Part shown: positions 24,506 through 37,200 of the stretch, piece by piece | Position numbering within the stretch: position 1 is the stretch's first letter | Layout: every line of letters starts with the position of its first letter | Assembly (NCBI GenBank): GCA_025267735.1 | Contig: CM046295.1 | Location: 6,595,270 to 6,659,269 of the forward strand | Direction of reading: 5' to 3' | DNA length: 64,000 bases | Origin: Mactra quadrangularis | Lineage: Eukaryota > Mollusca > Bivalvia > Venerida > Mactridae | The notes under the pieces: model-generated | The model's database searches: none | Seen by the model: the letters and a program-made list of their open reading frames with translations, nothing else | Told to the model about the DNA's origin: nothing | Position numbers and translations under genes: made by a program

Positions 24506-25600
24506 ATTTAACTTAAATCCAGTTTTCAACTAATCAACGCCAGTTAATTAATCCCTCAATTCGAATAAATCGCCAGTTTATCCAAAATATACATTTAAAC
24601 AACTGTGGACATAGTCGATTTCGGATACATCCGTTTTCAACACAGAGCACGTATATACTATAGTTTTCCTTTGTGCAAAACTTTACACAATATTGACCTT
24701 AATTGATATTCATCCGCGCGTTATTCTGGGCACCTGCTTGGTTTAATTGATTTTAATAACGCATTGATTAGGAATTAGTTTTCATGAAAATAATAGAGAT
24801 TTTTGTACTAAATACATAAATGTTTATATTTTGTCATGTTATTCTAAATTATTGAAAAAATAACGTTTTTATCGACGGACTATTTCTTACTTCTGTTCGT
24901 TTAACCGGGGGCGCACAAAGGGATGGCGCAGTTAACGTTTTAGAGAATAAAACATCGTTTTGTGACCTTTAAAGTTGATTTGAAAAGTTTATACGATACA
25001 ATCCGCTCGGATGTTGATTTATTTAGAATGATACGTTAGGAATAGAACTCGAGTTTTTACTGACTTTTTTTAAGCCGTTTTAGAAATCAGTTTCTTAATT
25101 TACTTAAATCTATACTCAAAAGTTATATTTCATAAATATTTTTATAAAAATGTGAAATTATTATTACTTAAGTAGTTGTTTTGTCGTCTTATTTTCAAAA
25201 GAGAAAAACGTATGTCAACATATTTAAGATTATAATAAAGTAAAATTAATTTAAATTTTGAAACTGCTTTAAAAAAAATATTTCGAAATTAGAGAAATAG
25301 TTTTCTTGGTTTCGTTTTTTTCTTATAATTTCCAATTTCTGTCAGAAGCGTAGATAACAAATATTATGATGATGTTTATGGCTTAGTTTTCTTGTGTATA
25401 TAGAGTCCATGTTTTTTTTCACCTGGGTCCATCCGCGGCAACCACAGCACTTTCTTCCCATACACTAGCATAGCGGAGTATTTGAAGCCAGATAAACGAC
25501 GATGCCCTGGGTCCGGCTGCTCCACATAGATTCAAATACAAATGTATGTGCAAACCCAAGCTCGAACTTGAGTTGAACAAGTTAATCTATGAGAAATTAT
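24000..25600 (-). promoter_or_regulatory. CpG-richer block around the presumed E-protein 5' end
   Basis: Between about 24030 and 24730 CG dinucleotides are commoner than in flanking DNA, with TGACGTCACGTGAC (CRE plus E-box core) near 24162, CCGCGCG near 24715 and CACCTG near 24731. A second short GC-rich piece lies at 25410-25530. A promoter or first exon here is inference from position and composition. Confidence 0.35.
24486..24505 (-). CDS. TCF4/TCF12-like: Candidate first coding exon of the E-protein gene
   Basis: The exon would start with ATG and encode MDTRFPG before a donor read as AGG|GTAGGT. The second possible donor four bases later would put an in-frame stop in the exon, so it is not used here. 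The two overhanging bases (GG) plus the first base of exon 15910-15972 make a Gly codon, and the frame stays open through that exon and the AD1 exon. The piece is only 20 bases, so the call rests on phase and on Arg/Phe/Pro/Gly composition resembling the next exon. It lies at the edge of a CpG-richer block (about 24.0-24.7 kb) as expected for a 5' end. An alternative first exon elsewhere remains possible. Confidence 0.45.
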
Positions 25601-25611
25601 GTCAAAAACAC

Positions 25612-25868
25612 AAGGGATTGACAGTATAACGGTGTTCCAGGATTCCGAGAATCCCTAAAAACTTGTGAGAAATCCCAGTGATGCTTAGCTAGGGATTCCT
25701 TAATGATCCCATAAATTGGCATTTAATTACATGAATTTGAGTTCCTATGCATTGTTTATTACAATTTGTTAGTGCAAATCTGAATTTGAAAATTTGTCTT
25801 TTACTGAAGGAATTCCTTACGTCATGGCTCCCTCTAGATCCCTGGTAAACACAGCTAGTATCGAACCT
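25612..25868. mobile_element. Decayed copy of the GCAGGGTTCGAC element
   Basis: It retains GGATTCCGAGAATCCC, GCTTAGCTAGGGATTCCTTA and AAGGAATTCCTTACGTCA in the same order as the 10.0-kb element. The ends are eroded. Confidence 0.55.
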
Positions 25869-26067
25869 TGGAACACAATTTATTCACGTAAGATAATACA
25901 TGTATTACTTAAAATGATAGATTTGTACCCAAACTTAATCAGGGTCCAGTTTCTCCGCGTATTTAGACTCGGAATTGAGTCGGTCGCCTGGCTATGCCTA
26001 AAACGCCATGCATCAATCTGGAAATCAACTATATAGCCATTTTATTGCATGCAAGAGGCTTATGCCT

Positions 26068-26382
26068 CAGTCCCATGAAATCGTGGCTTGTTGCGGACCC
26101 GTACGTGCAGACAGCCGTATGCCTTGTGAATCTTTGGGTATTAAGGTGACGGTACGCACATGGCATATAACAACACACCCGTATGGAGCCGTGGCTGGAA
26201 TATATGCAAGTTTAATCCATACTCGGCCACGATTGTGTTCACGATTTGACTTTGAAACTGATACGTGTATCCATAGCTCATCTCACGGAGCCTGGTAAAA
26301 TCGTAAGAGTCCGTACGCGTACGTAAGAGTTCGTACAAGACCTTACGGTGCCCTCACGGCTATTTTTATGTTTATGGGACTG
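26068..26382. mobile_element. Inverted-repeat element with CAGTCCCAT ends
   Basis: CAGTCCCATGAAATCGTGGC at the left corresponds to GCTATTTTTATGTTTATGGG plus ACTG at the right. The interior is CpG-richer than its surroundings, with repeated CGTACG and TTACGG motifs. No target duplication was found. Confidence 0.55.
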
Positions 26383-26821
26383 TAGTATAAGTTGCACCTT
26401 TTTTTACAGCTATTTTCCTTGGTAATCGGACTACTAGTGTTTACACATAAGTCTTCCCGGTTATACGTAGTCTAGCTTTTTGCAAAATTTATGTACAGCC
26501 GAAATACAAATGAAACGGAATTATATCATCCTCGTAGTAACCCCAATCGGCTAGATGGAGTGAACCAATCGCATGTAGACTTTTTGCAGGACAGATATTA
26601 TCAGAACCCTTGGTATGATTCGAAACCCCGTTTTGTACATAAACGGTTTTACTGATATGTTCACCTTCTTTTGATACAATGTCGATCCCCTAGTTCCCTA
26701 AGCGCTCGTCCTACCTCTGAACATTTGCCCCGAACAAGAATGGTCTCTGTGAGAATACTGACCGTGGCCTAAATTTTGTCTATATAGTTATCGCGCGCTT
26801 GAACGGCGATATATACAATAA

Positions 26822-27180
26822 GGGACTTTAGTCAGTTATTTCCCCTTGTATACTCTTCAAATAGGTAGGTCCAATTAGTTGGATTGCACGGATTTTACCC
26901 TTACTATTCAATGTCAATTTGCCAAAGTAAATCTTAAATAACTTTTTTTGTAAATCGTTTAATTTGTTTGAAATTCAAGCTAAGTATTTTAGGGTAAAGA
27001 ATTACATAAATTTCATTACTTCTGTAAATATCTTCATTAACAAGAAAGATAATAGATGAAATAGTTTGTTTTCCATACATAGGAGTCAATGATAAAATCA
27101 AAAGATTCCAACTGTAAGGACCTACTTACCAATTGGATTGCTTCAGATTTTATCAGGGAATGATAACTGACTAAAGTCCC
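26822..27180. mobile_element. PIF/Harbinger-like MITE copy 2
   Basis: The ends are GGGACTTTAGTCAGTTAT and the complement, flanked on both sides by TAA. It is 359 bases with no open frame, and is the best-preserved left end of the three. Confidence 0.87.
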
Positions 27181-27937
27181 TAATTATCAAGATTTGAGCA
27201 TTGTGTAGTCGACACCGGTTGCCTTAAGCCAATCAAACAGATGCCATGTCACGTGATGAAAAAATGGACGTCGAATAGTCTAAAAAGGGGTGCGTAAATG
27301 GACTCGTCGACGCCATGTTTTTCAGGTTACCTATTTGTTTTACTAGAAAATACCACTATCAATATATGAACGAGTACCAGTTTCAAGAAAGTTCAATATA
27401 GGACCAGGAAAAATGCAAAACTAATTGTAACATTTTTTTTTCTTTTTAAAACTCGCATTTGATGAAAGAATGCAAACTTATATTCCCTTCACGTTCCATT
27501 AGCTGCCGGAATTTGGGCAGGGCATGTTTTTTAATCGAAGATTTCGGTTTGCTAATAAATTAAATATAGTTCCTTTATGTCAAATAGACAAATGTTTTAC
27601 GTGCGCAGTCGGAATATGTCCCTGACAGCGCCTGTTCATTCCATGTATTTTTATCAGCCCTATTCGAGGAAAAAAATTGTAATACACGGCTGAACGGCGA
27701 TTTCAAGCATTCTTGGAAATGCTAATACTTGTCTTTATTCACGAACGAATTTCTTGCGAAACTGAAAACAACCACTTGAAGAATAAAACCCCAAACTAAA
27801 ATTGTTTAGTGGTAGCCGAATAATTCCAGAAATAGTTTCATTTGGTTTTACATTGTATGTCAGTTTTTTTTACCAAGGTAAATATTTGAATAATGTCAAA
27901 ATAGACATTTTATGGACGCGTTTTAAATTATTATATT

Positions 27938-28222
27938 TTCATATGCAAGGGAGGTAATTTCTAAAATAACTACTAAAATATAAAATAATTTTCTAAACAT
28001 CTAAAAAAGCTTACAAAACATGATATTTTTATTTAATTGCAATATATTTATCATTTTGTATGGATTAGATTTATTACATGACTCGCGATTTTAAAAGTTT
28101 TGATAAAAATATAAACAGGAGTTAGTAATTACTTCCCTTGCTTTTGAAAATACCATTCGGAACATCCTCGGCCATTCGCTACGAATATTCATTCATGAAA
28201 GGTCGAGGGTGTTCCGAATGTT
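27938..28222. repeat. Adjacent inverted repeats carrying AAGGGARGTAATT
   Basis: TTTTCATATGCAAGGGAGGT and ACTTCCCTTGCTTTTGAAAA are inverted arms (27938-28152). Directly beside them is a hairpin, ATTCGGAACATCCTCGGCC with GGTCGAGGGTGTTCCGAAT (28157-28220). Confidence 0.6.
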
Positions 28223-28552
28223 GAAAATACCTTAAATAATGTAAAAATGTCCATAAAAGTGTACATTAATATTATTTTAATATTTAACATTGTTTCATTT
28301 AGAATTAAAATGTACAAAGAAGTTAAACTATTTCTAGAAAATTTCAGCTGTCATGTAACAGAGTTATAGTCAGGGATTTCGAAGGCGGCTGGCACGGTCC
28401 AGAGCCAAAACACCATATAGATGAGCACTAAGGCCTTAAACTTTTGTTCACAACCACTGCCGAGGGTCTAAAACGTGGAAACGTTTGGAAAAAACAACTC
28501 TCACTGACATCGGATGGATTTTTTGGCACTTCTACTCATTTTGTTAAAGAAA

Positions 28553-28770
28553 GATAAAAGGTTAGCATGTCTGACTTCGAATCCGGAGATCGCGGGTTCG
28601 AGCCCGGTCGTGGTAGGTCATACCCTATACATGTGTTGTCGGCCTTGTGGTAGGGTAAGTTAGTACTGGTGATAGAATAAGTGTCCATCAAATCTATAGA
28701 AGGAAGAGCTGGCCGTCGTATATTTAACATAAATATGTGTTGAATACGACGTTAAACCCAATTAAAAAAA
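28553..28770 (+). repeat. tRNA-derived SINE, family B
   Basis: The head has GGTTAGCATGTCTGACTTCG and a strong B box (GGGTTCGAGCCCGGTCG). A body with GTTAGTACTGGTGATAGAA follows, and the tail is ACGACGTTAAACCCAATTAA. A second copy lies at 31622-31842. Confidence 0.88.
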
Positions 28771-29010
28771 GTAAGGATAAAAGGGGAAATGAAAACATTC
28801 GAAAACCTCGAATATTTATAACCCCTGACCGACTGAATATGTGTATGTCAATTTGAACATTATTTTTGGAATTAAAAAGCTAATATGCATTATAACGTAC
28901 TTAAATGCAACATTCTAGATGTGTTCAGTATTGTAAAATCAGTTTATGTCGATTGTATCATTAATGTCAATAGTCTAAGAAAGATAACTCTTCCAAACCT
29001 ATTGTAATAA

Positions 29011-29367
29011 GGGACTTTAGTCAGTTATTTCCCCTTGTATACTCTTCAAATATGTGGGTCCTATTAGTTGGATTACTCGAATTATACCCTTATTTTTAAT
29101 GTCAATTTGCCAAAATTAATCTTAAATAACTTTTTTGAGAATCATTTAAAAATTGTTTGAAATTCAAGCTACGTATTTATACAGGATACAGAACTAAATT
29201 TCACCACTTCTGTTAATATCTTCATTAACAAGAAAGATATTAGATAAAATATTTGTTATCCTTACATAGCGCATCAAATATAAAAGCCGAGGATTCCAAC
29301 TGTAAGGATGGATTGCCAATTGGATTGCTTCAGATTTTATCAGGGAAAGATAACTGACAAAAGTCCC
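29011..29367. mobile_element. PIF/Harbinger-like MITE copy 3
   Basis: It has the same ends and interior as the other two, flanked by TAA on both sides, and is 357 bases long. It carries several private substitutions. Confidence 0.87.
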
Positions 29368-29898
29368 TAATTGACATGTATTAGTTGCATTTGTCTCTCT
29401 CCCTTTCCATGTCAGTATACATATACTTATATAGATCTATGATTATTAAACGTTGTATCTACGTACATTAGCTGTGTTTTTGTGATCTTCATTTATTATA
29501 AGAGTGTGCGTGCAATAACGATTCATGTAAGAAATTAACACTTTATAAATAAAGTGTGGTTCAAGGGGGTGGTCGCACTTCAATTTAAATATTGTGCACT
29601 ACGTCACAGATATTTGTGTAAAATATCTCATTTGCATAAATGTGTGCACTCGAATCTACTTATGAAATTTATAATCTGATAAAACTGAATGGTTTGTTTG
29701 ACACCTGGCATCGCTTTAACTGATACACACGTGGTTTGTATTTTTTAATTTATAAAGGGAAGTAATTCAAATATATTTTAATAATAACGATTTTGCAAGA
29801 GTAGTCTCCCTTGCATTATTTTTAACCATTTTAGCATTAGAAACGGTCTCTATGGCAACAGTGACTTAAGGTAAGTGAAAAAAAACATATTTTGCATA

Positions 29899-30188
29899 GG
29901 AAGGAAGCACACAAGCCTACTGATCGAGGGTATAGGGTTCGATGTCCGGGGTTTGCATACTGTCGTGGAGTTTAGGTCTGAAATAATGATATACCATTCG
30001 CCCTCCTACCACTGATTCTTAATCATGTAGAGCAGTTGTCAGTCAATGAAGAAAGTATTTTGCACCTAGTAACTGGTTAACAGCTAAATCGAGAAATTTA
30101 GCCTTTCAAGGAACGATGAGTAGGTTTACTGACCACCTTTATATGCCTTACACATGTATTGCTACGGCGTTAAACCCAAACAACAAAG
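29899..30188 (+). repeat. SINE family A copy
   Basis: The head is degenerate, but the body (AGCAGTTGTCAGTCAATGA, AAATCGAGAAATTTAGCC) and tail (CGGCGTTAAACCCAAACAAC) are clear. Confidence 0.85.
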
Positions 30189-30405
30189 CAGTTTACAATA
30201 TTTTATTATTTTATCACATAATTTCAGAACACATAAAATAATGACAAAACATTGTATAACTAACACATGATAAATAAAATATATTCCACGAACAACAAAA
30301 CTAATCGAACGAACAAACAAAATACATGTACAAATAAACAGCAATGTATTTCACCAAAATAATCGTTCATATACAACACATACTTATAGAAACCCTCGTA
30401 ACAAG

Positions 30406-30707
30406 TAGGGCTGTCACGATAAGCCAGAAGCGTACCACGATATACTGCAACACGCTAGCATCGTATCGCGATATTTACCGCGATATATTTTGAAGTGTGA
30501 CGCGCCCCAATCGGTTAAATTCTTGTAACTTAATGTTAGATGAAATGAACAGTGGAAAAACTGACGTTTCACTACTTTTATTTCGCAAAGGGAAGAATTT
30601 TCCAATGAAATAAAAAATATCGCCAAATACCGGTACGTTAAAATCGTACTGCTGTACGTATTGCCACAGCTACGTATTCTATATACCGGTATATCGTGAC
30701 AGCCCTA
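30406..30707. mobile_element. hAT-like MITE with intact 8-bp target duplication
   Basis: The ends are TAGGGCTGTCACGATA and the complement, and GTAACAAG flanks both sides (30398-30405, 30708-30715). An 8-bp duplication with TAGGGCTGTC ends is typical of hAT. The interior is CpG-richer and palindromic (CGATAT repeats). Confidence 0.92.
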
Positions 30708-30782
30708 GTAACAAGCACTTGCTTCTATTTCAATGTCTTTTGTAAGCACAATCATAGGCACTTGGTTTTATTTAAGAAATAA

Positions 30783-30870
30783 CTTACAGTTGTCTATATT
30801 TTGTTGTATAATAAATTTTTATTAATCATAATTGTATTATACAACAAAATATAAACAACTGTAAATTATT
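30783..30870. repeat. Near-perfect hairpin with arms of about 33 bases
   Basis: TTACAGTTGTCTATATTTTG TTGTATAATA and its complement are separated by a loop of about 20 AT-rich bases, with very few mismatches. It may be a tiny MITE or a small-RNA precursor. Confidence 0.65.
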
Positions 30871-31089
30871 TCGATTCTAACATCACAAAATACATCACTA
30901 GAAAGGATATATTTTTAGAACTTTTTTTCACCGTGAGAAACATGCTGTTGAAATCCACCTCCAGTGCAAAGGTCGAAAATAGCATCGATTTTCACAATTC
31001 TCATAGAAAGGTGTTTCTAAATCCAAACAAATGATATTAAAATCTTAATTATAAACAGAAACAAAAAACTAAAAACGAATAATCATATT

Positions 31090-31118
31090 TTTATTTGTGT
31101 GTTTAGTTCGCTTTTATT
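31090..31118 (-). promoter_or_regulatory. Two candidate polyadenylation signals of the synphilin-like gene
   Basis: AATAAA occurs on the minus strand at 31113-31118 and again at 31090-31095, shortly after the stop codon of the last exon. No other feature explains them, though AT-rich DNA gives such hexamers by chance. Confidence 0.5.
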
Positions 31119-31180
31119 TTATCACAATCAGCAAGTTAAACGTTGACCACATCATCTTTGTGATTTCAGGAAAGTTCAAA

Positions 31181-31232
31181 CTACACATAACTTTGTGGTG
31201 TCTGTGAGCCGCTCGATTCAATTTCACGAGAC
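31181..31232 (-). CDS. SNCAIP: Synphilin-like exon 15, alternative C-terminus ending QSYV
   Basis: The acceptor TTGTTACAG follows a pyrimidine-rich stretch. After completing Trp the exon encodes SREIESSGSQTPQSYV and a stop. The final Ser-Tyr-Val fits a class I PDZ ligand (S/T-x-hydrophobic at the end). Two AATAAA signals lie 63 and 86 bases downstream, supporting this as the terminal exon. Confidence 0.62.
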
Positions 31233-34200
31233 CTGTAACAAAAGATGGAACATAATTATTGTAGATTTATATATATCAGGGTTTCATTAAGGTGCATCCA
31301 CCCCTCTTTGACCCCTTTTGTGTTGATAATTGGTACAACCTTAAAATCGCAAACAATTAATATTCAATAAATCACAAAACATCCTTCCAGTACAAACTTA
31401 AATCAAACATTCTGAGACAAGTGGTAAATCAAATGTAAACAAAACAGAAAACAAACATAAAGCGACAACTGCATGAAATAGATCCTGTTTTTAAAACAGT
31501 AAAGCGGTGGACAAATCGTATATTATTGCAGAACTTCTTGAAGAAACGCATTTGTATTTACAAACTAATTATTATAATGACGATGATAAAGGTAGAAAAA
31601 ATTACAATGATAAATGAATACAGTCGTGGTTAGCATGTCTAACTTCGAATCCGGAGATCGCGGGTTCGAGCCCGGTCGCGGTAGGTCATACCCTATACAT
31701 GAGTTGTAGGCCTCGTGGTAGGATAAGTTAGTACTGGTGATAGAAAAGTGTCCAGGAAACCTATAGTATGAAGAGCTGGACGTCGTATATATGACCTGAG
31801 TATGTGTTGAATACGACATAACCCCCCCCCAAAAAACCCATGAAAAATAATTATTACAATGATGGTGATGATGTTGCTGATGACGATGATAAAGGTAGAA
31901 ATAATTACAATGATAAATAAATAGAGTCTTACCAAGCTAAACTACCCCTGTCTTCTTCGTCCTGAAAATAAACAGTATAAATAAAATTATAATTTTATCT
32001 ATAGTTAGTACAGAATTAGTGAATATTCAAATCAACAGAGTCAATGTATGCGCCACTCCACTGTCACTTGAATAACATTGACCAATAGACTGAAGCAAAC
32101 CTTAATGAAATTATGTATTTTTGTACTTAAACATTGTAATTATGTAAATGTGATATTTTCAATTGACATTTCAATGCTAGTATTTTTAATGTACATGAAC
32201 AAGAAATGCCAAATGTAAGTATCAAACAATCAGTCTTTACGACAAACTTTCATCAGCATAGGTCAATCGGTCCTGTAAAATGGATTTTTACTGGACTTAA
32301 TAAAAGTTTACCGGACCAAAACATCTTAAAGATATATTAAAATATGATGTTCATTTTAATAACGATTGAGTGAGATATATTCTAAATTAAATTAACAATA
32401 TAACAACAGATTATGATTATTTCATTAAATTATGATAATTGTGGTTGTAAAATGTTGGTGGACCATCGGACCACTAACATTCTAAAAGTCACTTAACCGA
32501 CGGCATTTTAGTGGACTCCGTCCACAGTTCACTGGCTAAATTCTAAGTTTTGTATACAGTATTACCATTTCCACCAGCTTTATCATTATAATTAATTATA
32601 TACATATACATAATGTTTGCAAGTGATAATCCCACCCGGTGAGGTTATACCCTTCTATTAAAAATTGACAATAGTGTCAATTTTCCTCCATTAGTAAAGG
32701 TATATGGAGAAGTTTCCGGTCTTGTGCAAGGGCAGGTGAGTACTGGTTATAGACAAGAGTCCAGGAAAACTAGGTTAAGTGCGCTGGACGCCAAAAATAA
32801 AACCTATAAAATTGTATTGACACTGTGTTAAATCCAGAATAAATGAATAAAAATATTTCAAATAAAGTAAAACAACTTACCGTAATCGACATATCCTCCC
32901 ATCTAGAACTGTTTGTAGCACCTGACATATGTATTCTATCATAACGATCTCTAAATTCAGCTTCACTTAGTGGTTTGGCTGCAATGGCATCATTCAATGT
33001 AAACAATTTTGAAGTTTCTCTTTTTCGTGGTTTTGGAACCGGTTGTAGAACTGAAACAGTCGAAGACAAACATGCGACCATTAATTACTTGTATTGCAGA
33101 TCGCACCCTCCACATGGAATGCATTATAGAAACTTTGAATTTCTATTGCTGTACATTAACAGTTATAAAATGAAATACATATGCACATATACATATGCAG
33201 CTAAAATTGTTAAAAAGTTTTAAAAAAGCGACATTTCCTAGTCAGAATTTTTTATTTTATGAACCAAATAATTTTTGACATGTTTAAATAAAACTAATTT
33301 GAAAAAACAACAACACCTTTGTATTGAACACATTTGGACGCCATAACGTGACACGTATTATGTCAAGCTACGGCGTTAAATCTAATTAGAAAAATTATTT
33401 AACACTTGGGGAGGTTGGTTAATTTACACACTTGGCTAAACACAAATACGAGTACAGCCCATATCCTATGATATGGACACAAAAAAGCATGGGAGTTTAC
33501 CAAAAAAACCAACAATCTTACATTGACGTTCTTTCAAAGCACTATTGACATCAACAAGTACACGTTCGTCTGTAGGAGCATCATGAAATCCACCAATAAC
33601 TTCACCTGTTGATGTGGTAATACGTTCACGATAATGATTGCTTGGATACCTAGAATCATAATTAGAATTATAGTTTTATAGTAAATGTACGAACTTTATC
33701 TCATTATAGATAAAGTAATTGACAAAACAACAACAACAAAACAGAAGAAACAATATGTTTAAAACGGGGTTTGGCAAAAAAACAAAAATAAAACGTTAAC
33801 ACTGACATAAATAAGTTAAGTTTTTGGAAAATGAAATTGAAAAGGAAACTATGAAATTCGATAAACTGCAATTAGTCAAAGTGTTGAAATACATAAACAT
33901 GAGACAAAACCCATATCAGGCAAAAATACAACACGACCAAACATATAAGAAATAGATATTTTAGATTTTTGAGTTTTTGCGATCACTGACAAAAAAGGAT
34001 GTGTCAAACAAATCATAGAAACATGAGCCTTTCACTTGAAACGTTAAAGCAATCATACACAAACACATAATTTAAACATAACCGCTAATAGCATTGCAAA
34101 GGTATAGGTCGTTTGCGTTAAAGCTGGACCCCTAAAATCATGAAATATCTCAATAACTATCGGATAGAATTAACTCAAATTTTGTATGTGATCATAACTA

Positions 34201-37200
34201 GCATTTTCCTTCTCAAATCCAAAAATTCAGAATTTTTCTTTAATTACATAACATACTTCCCATAGACATGCAATGCAAATTTTGAAGCCAAAAAGCGACT
34301 TTTGTTAAATGGGTATGTGCCATAATCAGAACAGCCACATAACAGTAGATACAAAATAATAGCTAAATATGAGGCCCGGTTAGAAATTTTATTTGATAAC
34401 AAAGTATATATAAACTCAAATATCATCATCACTGTCGTCTGTATCGTCAAAATCTATACACGTATGATTTTAAAGACGGGCCTCTGCTTTACAATTCAGT
34501 AGACCGTCGAGTGTTTATTTAAGCGACAAATTTACAGTGAACGCACGGGACTTCGTATAAATATACTGGAAGTATGACAATGTTATAATCAGAACAGCTT
34601 ATTTTACCTCCCGCCGGATTTTTGATAAAAAATTCCAAATATTTTGCATTGTACCTTATGGAAAACTTTTTTATTTATCTATTAAAAATTCTGAAAATTT
34701 TAATCCTAGAAGGAAAAATTGAAAAAAGATTGTATTAAATTTTTTAGCAAAATCGCTGTTATAGTTTAAAAGATATTTAAGGCAAATAGGGGTCCAGCAT
34801 TAACGCAAACGACCTATAAAAAGCAATGGCTAAATACGTATTGAAACAGTTGATGTTGTTAAACAATTGAGATATATACTAATACATACCTTGTTTGGTG
34901 CATTGAGCGGAGATGACTCTTCAATCTTTGTTCTCTCAGTTCATTGAACGATGACTCATCGTTCTCCAGGTTTAAATGAATTTTACGTTTAATATCAATC
35001 CCGTAAGGCATGGATCTTTTAAACTCGTACGTATCCGAATGACTTTTATCCTCTCCTATATCCCACCAATAGGAAGGCGTTGTATCACTTGTGAGGTCAT
35101 ATGTGACGTCATCACTTGATGCTGTATCTAGACTGGTTAATCCGTGTTTCGAATACCAGTCCGAGGTAACTGAAGTGTTTGATGTTATAGACGTGAACGT
35201 AGATGTGTACACAGAGCTTACACCATTCGATGAACCTTTACCATCGCTTGAGGAATGTCCACGTTCATTGTCTGAAATTTTTTCCCGGTCCCTTTCACCA
35301 GCTATCAATAAGTCAATTCTTTCGTCAAGAGACAAAAGTTTAGCAAACGGTCTTTCCGTTGGGTCATTTAGATTAGCACTAGCACTTTTATTCGCATCAG
35401 ATCTGCTAGTGTCATAATCAGAGTGTTCATGAAGTGTTTCATTTACATTTCTTAAATGTTGAGTATTTGTTACTTCCTTTCTTATATTACCTGAAAACAT
35501 TGGATCACTACCTAATTTCAAACTTAAGTCACTATTATCCAAATTCCTTAAACTCGTTTCCATCCTCGTTAAGTTTTCTACAATTTTCTTTTCATCTGAA
35601 GTTCTTCCCATATTAACATTTTCACTGACACATTTTGCCTCCGGGAATGTTGGTAACTCCTCTCGTAAAGCTTGTACACCCTTTCCTTTATCATTATCAT
35701 CTTCATCTTCATTCAAGACATTATTCGCTCGCACAGTACCAGTTAATGAATGGTTGATATTTGCGTACTCAGTGTGTTCGCTCCCAGTCAACTCATCGGC
35801 ATCCGAATTATCCTCACCCTGCAACTGTTTGAGATCAGTATGAGTCATATAGGTAGGTGAACTATTCACCTCGGTAAAAGATGGTTGTTCGTCCATACTA
35901 TTATTGATATCACTTCTCTTCAGATATCTAGAATATATTCCACTCGTCTCCCAGTTTTCTAACATGCTCTCCTTATGGATATCACGAATCAGAGAACTGC
36001 AATTGATTAATATAAACATTTAATTAATGAATTTCATAATTTTGTTTAGATCGAAAACAAAACAAGTTCTCACAACTTAGATTAATCACACTCGAGCCAA
36101 TCAATGCCCCAATGTACTGAGCAATAAGTATCTTGCTCAAGGAAACAACGACGTGGATTTTGGATGTGATGCGATCCAACGCTACTCTGGCAATCCAGTG
36201 ATTACCAATCCATCGTTGTTATTACGCTTTTTTGGCTTTACGGCGCACCAATACAGAAAGGTTATATCGCACTTGTTATCACTCGCACTACTAATAGACT
36301 TTTAATTCACAAGTACATATGTTATTATCGATAACTAAATTTGTCAGTGATTTATAAACTAGGATCGAGGATAGCTAGGTGAACTGAAATGGCCACCAAA
36401 CATAACCATCATTGTCGTTGACACGGTGTTAAAACAATAAACATACATTTGTATTTAAAGTATCGTTACTAATACTTGTATAAAGTAACAAATACCTCAT
36501 TGGAAACTAAATCAACAGACAAAATAAAGACACTTACACAGAAATAATGCTTTGAAAGAACGTCAATGTAGTAAATACAATTTGTTTCCGTATTTTTTAA
36601 CTCACCTTAACACGGAACAATTTTCTTCCTTAGATAAAGTTTCAATTTCATCCAGTTTTATATCATCACTTTGGGAACCAATAATCTCATCCAGGGGAAC
36701 TAAAAGTTTTGTTAAAGCGCCATCTAGTTCAACAAAGGGAGAGAATTCAAATGTATCTTCTAGGCATTCCACTTCTGCTCTTAGTTCATCAATCTTTTGT
36801 CTGTATTTATAAAAAACATACATGACTTTGTATCACATAGAATTTTAATTCCTGGAGCTTTACATCGCTTTTCATTTAGTCATTTTCCGTGGTCAGACCG
36901 CCTGATTACTGTCATAGAGAAGACTTAAAATCTGGACTCAATATCTAAACATACTCTCGCCAATGGCAGACATATGAATGCACGTTATTACAGTTTGATC
37001 TAAATAAGTCATAAAAAGCATGCAATTCTTTGCCAGTCGTAATACAACTCGTTACATTACGTACGTTGGAAACATCATTGTCAATATCAAGTATAATGAG
37101 TTTGCCGGAGCTAGTAATGTATATATATTTATGTACATTTGCTCAACTACACATTATAAACACATAAAAAGCAAATGTTAAGCCCGTTATCCATTAACAC

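Noticed and set aside
25410..25560. Short exon reading ATGGACCCAG|GTGAAA on the minus strand as the E-protein start
   Set aside because: It is attractive by position, but its phase (ending after one base of a codon) does not join exon 15910-15972 in the required frame. The 24505 ATG joins correctly.
26008..26298. 96-residue plus-strand frame in the CpG-richer island
   Set aside because: The region has inverted-repeat ends and internal palindromes, and the frame has no recognisable motif.
34859..36019. 386-residue minus-strand frame as a single-exon gene
   Set aside because: Its ends are intronic: a good acceptor lies at 35997 and a donor at 34889. The frame continues in phase with neighbouring exons, so it is exon 11 of the synphilin-like gene.
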